A stretch of 64,000 nucleotides of DNA from NCBI RefSeq assembly GCF_000702665.1, contig NZ_JNJA01000001.1, forward strand, positions 372,001 to 436,000. The letters run 5' to 3'. The notes beneath the pieces were generated by a model that saw only the letters and a list, made by a program, of their open reading frames with translations, was not told the origin of the DNA and searched no databases. The DNA comes from Solidesulfovibrio alcoholivorans DSM 5433. Its GTDB lineage: Bacteria > Desulfobacterota > Desulfovibrionia > Desulfovibrionales > Desulfovibrionaceae. How positions within the stretch are numbered: position 1 is the first letter of the stretch; each line of letters begins with the position of its first letter. Positions 20,308 to 28,622 of this stretch are shown here, piece after piece. Made by a program: the position numbers and the translations under genes.

Positions 20308-22470
20308 ATGAAACGACTGGGCCCCGCCGTAGTCCTTGCCTGCCTGCTCCTGGTTCCCTGCCGCCGGGCGGCGGCGGAATGGTCGGCCGACATCGTGGAC
20401 ATGGAGTGGTCGCCCACACGGTTCGTGGCCGTGGACAAGAAGGCCCAGTCGTTTTCCCTGCTCTCCCGCCAAAGCCCGCTTCGGGTGCTGTCGGCCATCC
20501 CCTGCGCCACGGGCCAGGAGCTCGGCGACAAGTTCAAGGAAGGCGACCTCAAGACCCCCGAGGGCGTCTACTTCATCACCCGGCGCAAGAGCGCGGGGCT
20601 CAATTACGAACTCTACGGCGACCTCGCCTTTCCGCTCAATTTCCCCAACCCGGCCGACGTGGTCCGGCGCAAGTCCGGCCACGGCATCTGGATCCACGGC
20701 CGCGGCCACGCCCTCATTCCCTACGAGACCCAGGGCTGCGTGGCGTTGAGCACCCCGGACATCCACCGCATGGACGCCGAGCTCGCCGAGGGCATGCCCG
20801 TGGTCATTGCCGACGAGGTGCGCCTCGGCGGTCCGGAAGCCGCCAAATTGCGCGACGAGGCCCGGGAGGTGGTGGACGCCACCAAGGCCTGGGGCAAGGC
20901 CTGGGAAAACCGTTCGGATGCCTTTTTCGACTTCCACGACCCCGAGAAGTTCTCCCTGACCGAGGGCAAGCCCTTTTCCTCCTTCCGCAGCCACAAGGAA
21001 GGGCTGTTTCGGTCCCTGCCCTGGATCAAGGTGGATCTCTCGGAAATTCGCGCCATCCCCGGCCCGGATTACTGGGTGACCTATTTCGTCCAGCTCTACC
21101 GCTCGCCGACGCTCGTTTCCCAGGGCCTCAAGCGCCTCTACTGGCAGCGCGGCGCGGACGGGCGTTTTCGCATCATCGGCATGGAATACGAAGAGATGCC
21201 GGTGACCCTGGCGGCCAACGGCAAACGCGGCAAGCGGCCTTCGCCCGACGAGGTCGAGACCGACACGCGCAAGCCCGACAGCCCGAGCGAGGAGGAAGTG
21301 CAGGTCCGCCAGCTCGTGGGCGCCCAGCACGACGCCATGGAGCGCGTGGCGCAAAAGGCTTTCGCCTCCTTGAGCCTCAAGAGCCAGCCCTCGCCCGAGG
21401 ACCAGGCGATCCTCGAAGTGGCGGGCACGGGCGCGACCAAGCCCGGCGTGTCCCCCTTCGCCACGGACGCCCTGCGCCAGGCGCCGCCCGTGCCGCAGGA
21501 TATCCCGGCCGTGCCGCCTGCCGCTCCGGCTCCCATCCCGGCCAAGACTCCGCCCGTCAACGCTCCCGCCCCCGCGCCGGAGCAAAAGGCCCCTGAAGCC
21601 GCGCCCGCGCCGAGCATTTCCCCGGCCAAGGCGGCCGAGATCGCGGCCGCCATGGAAGGCTGGCGCGCGGCCTGGGAGCGCGGCGACATCACGGCCTACA
21701 TGGGATTTTACGCCGACGGCGCGCGCCAGGGCAACCTGCGCGGCAAGGACGCCATCAAGCGGCAGAAGGAAGGCGTCTGGCGCGGTACGTCGCCCGGCCG
21801 CGTGGGCATCGAGGTCGTCGCCGCGGCCCCGTCCGGCGACGGCTACGCCGTGGTCTGCGCCGAAAGCTACCAGGCCAAGGGCCGCCGCGAGAGCAAGGGC
21901 TACAAGAATCTCCTCCTCGTCCCGTCCGGCAACCGGCTGCTCATCGCCCAGGAGCGCTGGACGCGGGACCGTCCCGCGGACATTCCCGCGGTCGCGGCCA
22001 AGGTGACGCCCGCTGCCGCGCCCGTGGCGGAAAAGCCCACCGCGCCCGTCCAGGCCTCTGCGCCCGCCACGGCGCAGGCCGAAGCGCCGCAGATCGCCCC
22101 GACCCCGGCTCCGGCCAAGGCCGAGCGCACGGCCCAGGTCGCGTCCCTGGTCGAATCCTGGCGTACGGCCTGGGAAAAGGGCAACGTGGACGCCTACGCC
22201 GGGTTCTACGCCCCGGACGCCGTTCAGGGCGACCGCCGCGGCCGCGCCTCCATCCGCGACGACAAGGTCGATTTGTGGAAAGACAAGGCTCCGAGCCGGA
22301 TCTCGCTTTCCGATGTGAAAATACGGCCCCGCAAGGACGGGTTCGTGGTCACCTGCGTCCAGGACTACCGCAGCCGCGACGGCGGCAGGGACCACGGCCT
22401 CAAGACCTTGTACCTCGCGCCTTCGGGAGGCGGCTTCGCCATCGTCGAGGAAAAATGGAGCCGGCTCTAG
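20308..22470 (+). CDS. exported L,D-transpeptidase (YkuD) with NTF2-like domains, Csd6-like
   Basis: A 720-residue periplasmic protein. After a signal peptide (1-23) comes a YkuD domain (about 35-170) with the catalytic motif IWIHGRG...YETQGCVALS including the active Cys. The family crosslinks peptidoglycan or, in Csd6/Pgp2-type proteins, trims it to set cell shape. An NTF2-like segment follows directly, then a Pro/Ala-rich linker (about 380-435), an NTF2/SnoaL-like domain (about 440-550), another Pro/Ala linker and a last NTF2-like domain (about 605-720) whose start, VESWRTAWEKGNVDAYAGFY, repeats that of the middle one. YkuD plus NTF2 is the Csd6 arrangement; extra copies are unusual. The next gene starts directly after its stop. 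Confidence 0.9.
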   Translation: MKRLGPAVVLACLLLVPCRRAAAEWSADIVDMEWSPTRFVAVDKKAQSFSLLSRQSPLRVLSAIPCATGQELGDKFKEGDLKTPEGVYFITRRKSAGLNYELYGDLAFPLNFPNPADVVRRKSGHGIWIHGRGHALIPYETQGCVALSTPDIHRMDAELAEGMPVVIADEVRLGGPEAAKLRDEAREVVDATKAWGKAWENRSDAFFDFHDPEKFSLTEGKPFSSFRSHKEGLFRSLPWIKVDLSEIRAIPGPDYWVTYFVQLYRSPTLVSQGLKRLYWQRGADGRFRIIGMEYEEMPVTLAANGKRGKRPSPDEVETDTRKPDSPSEEEVQVRQLVGAQHDAMERVAQKAFASLSLKSQPSPEDQAILEVAGTGATKPGVSPFATDALRQAPPVPQDIPAVPPAAPAPIPAKTPPVNAPAPAPEQKAPEAAPAPSISPAKAAEIAAAMEGWRAAWERGDITAYMGFYADGARQGNLRGKDAIKRQKEGVWRGTSPGRVGIEVVAAAPSGDGYAVVCAESYQAKGRRESKGYKNLLLVPSGNRLLIAQERWTRDRPADIPAVAAKVTPAAAPVAEKPTAPVQASAPATAQAEAPQIAPTPAPAKAERTAQVASLVESWRTAWEKGNVDAYAGFYAPDAVQGDRRGRASIRDDKVDLWKDKAPSRISLSDVKIRPRKDGFVVTCVQDYRSRDGGRDHGLKTLYLAPSGGGFAIVEEKWSRL

Positions 22471-23214
22471 ATGGCCGCCGGCGAAAAAGTCGATATCCTT
22501 ATCCTGCGTGACGCGGCCGGGGTGCGCCGTTTTCGCGTCCCGGTCCTTTTTCTGCGCTTCCTCTGGCTGTGTCCGCTGGTCCTGGCGGTTCTGCTCGCCG
22601 GGGCCGTGTACGCGGCCTACCTCTTGCGCAAGGACAACCTGGAAATGGCCGGCAAGGTCCGGGGCATGCATGCGGAACTGGACGCGGCAGGCGAAGGGCT
22701 CATCAAGCTCCAGAATATCGAGATGATCCTGCGTTCGCGCGACGTCACGGGCCTGGAAACGCTCATCGGCTCCTACAATGCCGACGATCCCGGCTGGTGG
22801 AAGCCCAAGTCCGTGGATGACAAGGGCAAGGTCGAGCCCCGCGAGGCGGCGCGGCCGGACCTGTCGCGCCTGCTCGCCCGCGTGGACGCCAACCAGGCCG
22901 GCATCGACAACCTGCGCGCCCGCATCGACAACAAGAAGTTGCAGCTCAATTTCGACCTGAGCAACGTCACGCCCCAGACCAACCTCGTCGGCCGCGTGGA
23001 AGCGGCGCTCGTTGGCAACGACGCCACATTGCTGCCGCTGAAGCCCGAGAAGGACGAACTGTCCTTCCAGATCCAGCGCTTCAAGCAGATTGCCGTGGGC
23101 CTCCCCCTGCCGGGCAAGATCGACGCCAGGGACATCTACGGCGTGAGGCTTACCGTGGCCGATCCTTCCGGCAAGACGGTCTTTTCGCAGGTCTATCCGC
23201 TTTCCCGGGAGTAA
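22471..23214 (+). CDS. inner-membrane anchored periplasmic protein, unknown function
   Basis: A 247-residue protein with a short cytosolic N terminus, one membrane helix (about 28-50), a coiled-coil-like segment (51-150) and a C-terminal beta-rich region (about 155-247, DLSNVTPQTNLVGRVEAALV). No family recognised. Its ATG abuts the stop codon of the YkuD gene (TAGATG), which implies coupled translation and suggests it works with the transpeptidase in the periplasm, perhaps as a scaffold. The topology is type II. Confidence 0.78.
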   Translation: MAAGEKVDILILRDAAGVRRFRVPVLFLRFLWLCPLVLAVLLAGAVYAAYLLRKDNLEMAGKVRGMHAELDAAGEGLIKLQNIEMILRSRDVTGLETLIGSYNADDPGWWKPKSVDDKGKVEPREAARPDLSRLLARVDANQAGIDNLRARIDNKKLQLNFDLSNVTPQTNLVGRVEAALVGNDATLLPLKPEKDELSFQIQRFKQIAVGLPLPGKIDARDIYGVRLTVADPSGKTVFSQVYPLSRE

Positions 23215-23222
23215 CGCGCGCC

Positions 23223-24041
23223 ATGCCCCGCTTCTACGTCAATTTGAACCTGCGCGCGGCAGAGCGCGACCCCTCGCTCTGGGAGCGGCAGCTGGCGCGC
23301 CGCGTGCCGCCGGAGCTTGGCCTCGATCCGGTGCTCATGGACGCGACGGGCACGGACTGGCACCGGGAAACGGCGCGCCGGATCAGTGACGCGGGGCTTC
23401 CCTGCACGCTTCATCTGCCTTTTTTCGATCTCCAGCCCGGCAGCGCCGACGCCCGCGTGCGCGCGGCGAGCCGCGACCGCCTGCTTGAGGCCATGGACGC
23501 GGCCGCCATCTACGCGCCGGAACGCATGGTGGGCCACGCCGCCTACAACCGCTTCCTCTACATCCGCTCCTTCGGCGACTGGGCGGCGCGCGCGGCCGAC
23601 ACCTGGGCCGAGGTCCTGGCGTCCTGGCCCGGGCATCCGCCGCTTTGTCTGGAAAATACGCACGAGACCGATCCGGCCACGGTGGCCGGGGCCGCAGCCG
23701 CGCTTCGCGAGCGCCTGCCCGAGTCCGAACGCGGGCGGGTCGGCATCTGCTTCGACGTGGGGCACTGGTTCAGTTTCGCCGGCGGCAAGGAGGCAGGAAA
23801 CCTGGACGCCTGGCTCGACGCCCTGGCCCCGTATCTGCTGCATCTGCACCTGCACGACAACGACGGTTCCTTCGACCAGCACCTGGGTCCCGGGCAGGGG
23901 GAGATTCCCTTCGACGCGATTTTTGCCGGCCTTGCGGCCCGCGGGCTTCGCCCCACGGCCACCTTCGAGCCCCACACCCCGGCCGCGTTCGAAGCGGCCC
24001 TGGCCTTCGTCGCCGGGCGGCCGGATTTCTTCGCCGGCTGA
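23223..24041 (+). CDS. xylose-isomerase-like TIM-barrel protein, probably CbiR-type cobamide hydrolase
   Basis: A 272-residue AP-endonuclease-2/sugar-isomerase-fold protein. Metal and active-site blocks are HLPFFDLQPGS, VGHAAYN, LCLENTHETD, CFDVGHWFSF and HLHLHDNDGSFDQHLGPGQGEI. This set resembles cobamide-remodelling phosphodiesterase CbiR more than xylose isomerase or endonuclease IV. CbiR removes the lower-ligand loop of imported cobamides so they can be rebuilt. Sulfate reducers need many corrinoid enzymes, which fits, but no other cobalamin gene is adjacent, so the specific call is moderate. Confidence 0.72.
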   Translation: MPRFYVNLNLRAAERDPSLWERQLARRVPPELGLDPVLMDATGTDWHRETARRISDAGLPCTLHLPFFDLQPGSADARVRAASRDRLLEAMDAAAIYAPERMVGHAAYNRFLYIRSFGDWAARAADTWAEVLASWPGHPPLCLENTHETDPATVAGAAAALRERLPESERGRVGICFDVGHWFSFAGGKEAGNLDAWLDALAPYLLHLHLHDNDGSFDQHLGPGQGEIPFDAIFAGLAARGLRPTATFEPHTPAAFEAALAFVAGRPDFFAG

Positions 24042-24212
24042 CCGGCGCCTGTCCTTCGTTATTTGCCCGCGCGCCATTTCGAGCGCTGAAGCACCCTGTC
24101 AAAATCTTGCGATTTGGATGTCGCGGAGGCAGATCCGGCTCTGGTGACGCATGGGGCACGTCCCTTTTTCAGGCCGTGCCCTTGGGGGAGGGGCGTAACG
24201 CCGAACCGAGCC

Positions 24213-24482
24213 CTAGCGCAGGTAGTTCGGGATGTTCATGAACAGGTCCCGCGTGAAATTGATCATTTTGTCCATCATCCAGGGGAAGGCCAGCAGCAGG
24301 GCGATGAACATGGCGAGGATCTTCGGCACGAAAGTCAGCGTCATTTCCTGGATCTGCGTGGCCGCCTGGAGCACGGAGATGAAGACGCCGACCACGAGCG
24401 AGACTCCGAGCATCGGCAAAGCCAGGAAAAGCGCCGTCTCGATGGCTTGTCTGGAGATGGCGACGACCATATCCGGCGTCAT
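24213..24482 (-). CDS. fliQ: flagellar export apparatus protein FliQ
   Basis: An 89-residue two-helix membrane protein starting MTPDMVVAISRQAIETAL, with the family block ATQIQEMTLTFVPKI. FliQ forms the export gate with FliP and FliR. Ribosome site AAAGGAGG precedes the ATG. It is the last gene of the cluster; fliR, flhB and flhA do not follow, since the next gene is convergent. Confidence 0.97.
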   Translation of the reverse strand: MTPDMVVAISRQAIETALFLALPMLGVSLVVGVFISVLQAATQIQEMTLTFVPKILAMFIALLLAFPWMMDKMINFTRDLFMNIPNYLR

Positions 24483-24550
24483 TGCGCGCCTCCTTTCCGT
24501 TGTATTGCCCTTGCGACGCGAAGCCTTGCCATAAGGTTCCCCTTAGGTGG

Positions 24551-24590
24551 GATTCCAAAGGACGCGAGCCCGTTGGCCGCCGGAGGCTTC
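24551..24590 (-). repeat. family I 3'-end module after fliP
   Basis: On the leftward strand, 24 nt after the fliP stop, a G-rich purine tract runs into GCCTCCGGCGGCC, then an imperfect stem CCAACGGGC / GTCCTTTGG, then AATCC. Order and orientation match the other family I copies. It separates fliP from fliQ. Confidence 0.6.
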
Positions 24591-24612
24591 CGCCCCCGCC
24601 CCCCTGCCGGCA

Positions 24613-25446
24613 TCACGTCGCGAACGAGTTGACGAGCGACCCCACCATGAGGCCCCAGCCGTCCACGAGCACGAAGAGCAGCAGCTTGAACGGCATGGCG
24701 ATGGTCGCCGGCGGCAGCATCATCATGCCCATGGCGAGCAGGATGCTCGAAATGACCATGTCCAGGATGAGGAAGGGGATGTAGATCAGAAAGCCGATGG
24801 TGAACGCTGTTTTCAGCTCGCTGATCATGAATCCCGCCGCCAGCATGACCGTGGGCACCTCGGCCTTGTCCTTGGGCCGTTCCATCTTGGTCACGGTGTA
24901 GAAGACCGACAGGTCCTTTTCCCGCGTGTGCTTGAAAAGAAATTCCCGCAACGGCGCCTCGGCCTTCTTGAGCGCCTCGGTGAAGCCGATCTGCTCGTCC
25001 ATGTAGGGCGAAAGCGCGTCGTCGTAGATGGCCTTGCCCGTGGGGTACATGATGACGCAGGTCAAAAAAATGGCCAGGCTGGCCAGGATCTGCGACGGCG
25101 GCACCTGCTGCACGCCCATGGCCTGGCGCAGGAAGGAAAAGACGATGATGATGCGGGTAAACGAGGTCACCGTCAAAACGAACGAGGGGGCCAGCGACAG
25201 CACCGTCAGGGCGAAGAGGATTTCGAGCAGCGTGGCCACGCGCTCGGGCTGGTTCTGCCCGGCGGCGAGGTTTAGGGAAAGCGTGGGCGCGTCCTGGGCC
25301 ATGGCCGTGGCGGCCAGGAGAACGACCAGAAGCGCCAGGGGCAGGGCGATGCTGCTAAGGCGAAGGAGGCGTGTCGTCGCCGCCTGGCGTTCGCGTCCGG
25401 GCGGCAAGGGTCGCGGCGAAGCTGTTTCGGGCAGTGGTGTCGTCAT
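24613..25446 (-). CDS. fliP: flagellar export gate protein FliP
   Basis: A 277-residue FliP: N-terminal cleavable signal region (LPLALLVVLLAATAMAQ), then the conserved LFALTVLSLAPSFVLTVTSFTRIIIVFSFLRQAMG and the C-terminal ILDMVISSILLAMGMMMLPP block. It forms the core of the type III export channel. ATG at 25446 has GAGGAAA nine nt upstream; this overlaps fliO by 92 nt. Without that overlap no good start exists before the signal peptide. Confidence 0.96.
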   Translation of the reverse strand: MTTPLPETASPRPLPPGRERQAATTRLLRLSSIALPLALLVVLLAATAMAQDAPTLSLNLAAGQNQPERVATLLEILFALTVLSLAPSFVLTVTSFTRIIIVFSFLRQAMGVQQVPPSQILASLAIFLTCVIMYPTGKAIYDDALSPYMDEQIGFTEALKKAEAPLREFLFKHTREKDLSVFYTVTKMERPKDKAEVPTVMLAAGFMISELKTAFTIGFLIYIPFLILDMVISSILLAMGMMMLPPATIAMPFKLLLFVLVDGWGLMVGSLVNSFAT

Positions 25447-25759
25447 CGTCGGCCGTTTCCTCGGTGAGCAGCGTGATGTTGTGTTCGGTGACGCCGAGCA
25501 CGAGGTTTTTATGCATGAACCGGACCACAACGATGTTCTTGCGTGGCCCGAGATTCAGTTGGGCCAGCAGGCGCAGCATGCCGCCGCGTCCGGCCGGGCC
25601 GATGCCCCATTTGCCGCCGTAGCGTTTGAGCAGCCAGTAGGCGGCGAAAATGACGGCCAGGACGAGGAGCAGGGCCAGGGCCATGTGCACGGCCGTGCCG
25701 GCCAGGCCGTAATCCATGGCCGGCGGCGTCGCGACGGGGGGGGCGGAAGGATCAGGCAA
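25355..25759 (-). CDS. fliO: flagellar biosynthesis protein FliO
   Basis: A 134-residue FliO: short periplasmic N terminus, one membrane helix (about 24-45) and a cytosolic domain with RLLAQLNLGPRKNIVVVRFMHKNLVLGVTEHNITLL, the typical beta-rich FliO core. It helps assemble FliP rings. It overlaps fliN by 8 nt and fliP by about 90 nt. The C terminus is Asp/Thr-rich and low complexity. Confidence 0.9.
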   Translation of the reverse strand: MPDPSAPPVATPPAMDYGLAGTAVHMALALLLVLAVIFAAYWLLKRYGGKWGIGPAGRGGMLRLLAQLNLGPRKNIVVVRFMHKNLVLGVTEHNITLLTEETADDDDTTARNSFAATLAARTRTPGGDDTPPSP

Positions 25760-26192
25760 GCTGTTTCACCCGTTCGATGGGGCTGATGATGTCGGTTAAG
25801 CGCACGCCGAACTTCTCGTTGATGACCACGGCTTCGCCCCGGGCCACGAGTTTGCCGTTGACGTAGATTTCCAGGGGTTCGCCGGCCAGCTTGTTGAGCT
25901 CGATGACCGAGCCCTGGCCCAGTTGCAGCAGTTCGTTGATGAGGAGCTTGGTGCGGCCGAGTTCCGCGGACACGTCGAGGGGAATGTCCAGGATGAAGTC
26001 CAGGTCGCGGCGCACGTTTTCCGGTCGCGGCGCCTTGGCTTCCTGCGTCAGGTTCTTGAACTGGGCCGAGGCGCTCTGCCGCGAGAGCGATTCCTGCTCG
26101 CGTTCGCGCTTGATGGACTGCTCTTCCTCGTCGGCGAGCGCGGCGGCCCATTCCGCGGCCAGCTTGTCCTGATCGATATCGTCCGGAGCCAT
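25752..26192 (-). CDS. fliN: flagellar motor switch protein FliN
   Basis: A 146-residue FliN with an acidic N-terminal extension (1-60) and the SpoA domain at 65-146: LDIPLDVSAELGRTKLLINELLQLGQGSVIELNKLAGEP in part and YVNGKLVARGEAVVINEKFGVR. It builds the C-ring with FliM and FliG and can dock export substrates. It follows fliL by 24 nt. Confidence 0.95.
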   Translation of the reverse strand: MAPDDIDQDKLAAEWAAALADEEEQSIKREREQESLSRQSASAQFKNLTQEAKAPRPENVRRDLDFILDIPLDVSAELGRTKLLINELLQLGQGSVIELNKLAGEPLEIYVNGKLVARGEAVVINEKFGVRLTDIISPIERVKQLA

Positions 26193-26216
26193 GGAATATC
26201 CTTGCGCCGAGGCGGG

Positions 26217-26804
26217 TTATTGGATGACGAAATCCGTGAAATAGACCCTGGCCACCTTGGCCTGGCCGATGGCCTGGTTGAGGCGGTCCACGATCTCCTT
26301 GCGCAGCAGGATCTTGCCTTCAAGCGTAGCGAGGTCCTGCGATGTCTTGGAGGAAAGGAGCATAAGCAGGGCGTCGCGGATCTTCGGCATGTTGGCCTCG
26401 AGCAGTTCCGGGTTGCCGGTCATCTCCACGTCAAGCACGATCTTGAGGTAACGCCGGGCGTTGGGATCGGCGAGGTTGACCACGAACGCGGGCAGGGGGA
26501 CGTTGTTGGACGGGGCCTTGTCCTTGCCGCCGTGTCCGCCCTTGGCTTCGCCGTGTCCGCTTTCGGCCTTTTTCTCCTCGGCCTTGGGCGCGTGGGCCTC
26601 TTCGGCCTTCTTCTCTTCGGCCGCGGGCTGCCCTTCGGCCGTGGCTTCGGCCGCCGGCGCGGGCGGCTTGGCCGCGAAGAATTTCAGGTAGGCGAAATAG
26701 CCGCCGCCGCCGAGGACCAGCAGCAAAACGACCAGGATGACGTATTTGAGAAAGCCGCCTTTTTTCTTTTTCTTGCCTTCTTCGGCTTCGGGGGCGTCAG
26801 CCAT
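26217..26804 (-). CDS. fliL: flagellar basal body-associated protein FliL
   Basis: A 195-residue FliL: cytosolic Lys-rich start, one membrane helix (about 16-38), a long Ala/Glu/Lys-rich linker (40-95, longer than in most FliL) and the periplasmic domain with VPLPAFVVNLADPNARRYLKIVLDVE. FliL surrounds the stator in the motor. GGAGG precedes the ATG. Only 24 nt separate it from the PLP-protein gene, so the fli genes seem to be read from the era promoter. Confidence 0.94.
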   Translation of the reverse strand: MADAPEAEEGKKKKKGGFLKYVILVVLLLVLGGGGYFAYLKFFAAKPPAPAAEATAEGQPAAEEKKAEEAHAPKAEEKKAESGHGEAKGGHGGKDKAPSNNVPLPAFVVNLADPNARRYLKIVLDVEMTGNPELLEANMPKIRDALLMLLSSKTSQDLATLEGKILLRKEIVDRLNQAIGQAKVARVYFTDFVIQ

Positions 26805-26828
26805 GTGTTTCCTCCGGGCGTCGCCAGG

Positions 26829-27533
26829 CTATGACGCCGGTCGCTGTCTCGGGCCGAAAAGGTCGGTGCCCACGCGTACGTGGGTGGCCCCTTCCATGAC
26901 GGCGGCCTCGAGGTCGCCGCTCATGCCCATGGAGAGCATGGGCAGCGGCATGCCGAGGCGCGTTTCCAGGGCGTCGCGCAGTTCCCGCAGCCGGCAAAAG
27001 GCCGGGCGCGCGCCCTCGGGGTCGTCGAAGACCGGCGGAATGACCATGAGCCCGCTCAGGCGCAACGCCGGCATGGCCGCGACGGCCTCGGCCAGTTCCG
27101 GCAGGCCGTCCGGCGCAACCCCGGATTTCTGCGTTTCGCCGGCCACGTTGACCTGCAGGCACACGGTCTGCGTCAGGCCGGCGTCGCTCGTTCTTTTTTG
27201 CAATACCTGGGCCAACTCCATGTTGTCCAGGGTGTGGATGCAGGCGAAGCGTCCTATGGCGAAGCGCGCCTTGTTGCGCTGCAAATGGCCGATGAAATGC
27301 CAGACGAGTCCGGCCGGCGCGGCCTCCATCTTGGGCAGGGCCTCCTGGATGTAGGATTCGCCGAAGATTGTCTGGCCGCAGGCGGCGAGGGCCGCCACCT
27401 CGGCCGCATCATGGAGCTTCGAGACGGCAACCAGCGTCACGGAAGACGGATCGCGGCCGCAGGCCGCGCAGGCCGAAGCGATGCGCGAGCGCACGCGGTC
27501 GAGCCGCTCCCTGGCGGAAACGTCCACGGACAC
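26829..27533 (-). CDS. YggS/PLPBP-family pyridoxal-phosphate homeostasis protein
   Basis: A 234-residue alanine-racemase-fold protein binding PLP on the Lys in VTLVAVSKLHDA, with FGESYIQEALPKM, HFIGHLQRNKAR and SMGMSGDLEAAVMEGATHVRVGTDLFG as family hallmarks. It buffers free PLP rather than catalysing a reaction. A GTG start is inferred: GGAGAGGAG lies just before GTG at 27533, with a second GTG at 27527 also possible. It sits 23 nt after era and 24 nt before fliL. Confidence 0.94.
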   Translation of the reverse strand: MSVDVSARERLDRVRSRIASACAACGRDPSSVTLVAVSKLHDAAEVAALAACGQTIFGESYIQEALPKMEAAPAGLVWHFIGHLQRNKARFAIGRFACIHTLDNMELAQVLQKRTSDAGLTQTVCLQVNVAGETQKSGVAPDGLPELAEAVAAMPALRLSGLMVIPPVFDDPEGARPAFCRLRELRDALETRLGMPLPMLSMGMSGDLEAAVMEGATHVRVGTDLFGPRQRPAS

Positions 27534-27556
27534 GTTCTCCTCTCCCTGGGCCGGGG

Positions 27557-28474
27557 CTATTCCCCGAGCCCGAGTTCGCGCAAGAGCGCGGGGTCGTCGG
27601 CCCAGCCCGGGCGCACCTTGACCCAAAGTTCCAAAAAGACCTTGCTTCCGAGCATCTCCTCGATGTCCAGGCGCGCCTTCTGGCCGATATCCTTGATGCG
27701 CGCCCCGCCCTTGCCGATGACCATGGGCTTGTGGCTCTCGCGCGCAACGAGGATGGAGCAGGCGATTTTCGTCAGTCCCGGCTGGGAGTTCTCATCCCAG
27801 AGTTCCACGGTCACGGCCGTGGAGTAGGGCAGTTCCTCGCCGAGCGCCAAAAAGAGCTTTTCCCGCACGATCTCCCCGGCCAGAAAGCGCACCGGCGCGG
27901 TGGAGACCTCGTCCGGGTCGTACCGATGCGGTCCTTCGGGCAGGCGCGCCGTGATCGCGGCGAGCATGGCCGCGACGCCCATGCCCGTCAATGCGCTGAC
28001 GGGAAAAAGTTCGGCCCCGGGCAAAGCCTCGCCCACGGCGGCGAGGAGCGGCAGGATTTTGGCTTTTTCCTTGATGAGGTCGCACTTGTTGCAGGCCACG
28101 ACCACCGGGACGTGGCCCGCGCCCACGGCCTTGGCGATGGGACGCAGCTCGGCGGCGAGCGCGTCCGGACGTCCGGCGAAACGGGCCGCGTCGAGGAGCA
28201 CGAGCACCACGTCGGCCTGGGCCAGGGCGGCGTAGGCACTTCGCAACAGGAGCGGGGCGATGCCGCGCTTCTGGTGGTGCAGGCCCGGGGTGTCCAGGAA
28301 CACGAGCTGTGCGCCGCCTTCGGTCAGGATGCCGCTCACGCTGTTGCGCGTGGTCTGCGGCTTGGGAGAGACGATCGAGACCTTCTGGCCGATCAGGTGG
28401 TTGAGCAGAGTGGACTTGCCGGCGTTGGTCGGGCCGAGCATGACCACGTGGCCGAAACGTTGCGCGTTCTCCAA
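27557..28474 (-). CDS. era: GTPase Era
   Basis: A 305-residue Era, which binds 16S rRNA 3' ends during 30S maturation. G1 is GPTNAGKS (usually GRPNVGKS), G2 includes QTTR, G3 DTPGLH, G4 NKCD, and the C-terminal KH domain has VIGKGGARIKDIG. TTG at 28474 with GGGAGA upstream gives the usual family length; the upstream ATG at 28567 would add about 30 residues read through a promoter-like A+T-rich region and was rejected. First gene of the era-yggS-fliLNOPQ unit. Confidence 0.95.
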   Translation of the reverse strand: MENAQRFGHVVMLGPTNAGKSTLLNHLIGQKVSIVSPKPQTTRNSVSGILTEGGAQLVFLDTPGLHHQKRGIAPLLLRSAYAALAQADVVLVLLDAARFAGRPDALAAELRPIAKAVGAGHVPVVVACNKCDLIKEKAKILPLLAAVGEALPGAELFPVSALTGMGVAAMLAAITARLPEGPHRYDPDEVSTAPVRFLAGEIVREKLFLALGEELPYSTAVTVELWDENSQPGLTKIACSILVARESHKPMVIGKGGARIKDIGQKARLDIEEMLGSKVFLELWVKVRPGWADDPALLRELGLGE

Positions 28475-28509
28475 GGGCGTCTCCCGTGCGGCCCGTGCCG
28501 GGCCGCATT

Positions 28510-28528
28510 GTTTATAATTCTTATAAAC
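28510..28528. promoter_or_regulatory. interrupted palindrome / divergent promoter core between era and topA
   Basis: GTTTATAATTCTTATAAAC is a perfect 8-bp inverted repeat with a 3-nt centre. On the rightward strand it contains an exact TATAAT (28513-28518) that could be the topA -10 box; the leftward strand has TATAAG and TTATAA for era. Symmetry and position suggest a shared promoter or a repressor site. No good -35 box was seen for either direction. Confidence 0.5.
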
Positions 28529-28622
28529 GCATACGAACGAAACGAAAATCGAGCAGTAGCCCGGCATCGGGCAAACGGCAACCCTTGCCTTGGCCCGTTG
28601 TCGTGGCTATAGCACGCCTGCC

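Noticed and set aside
20227-22671. 814-codon frame opposite the L,D-transpeptidase gene
   Set aside because: Antisense shadow; the rightward frame has a signal peptide, YkuD motif and coherent domains.
28475-28567. N-terminal extension of Era from ATG 28567
   Set aside because: Would read through the A+T-rich promoter palindrome; TTG 28474 has a ribosome site and gives normal Era length.
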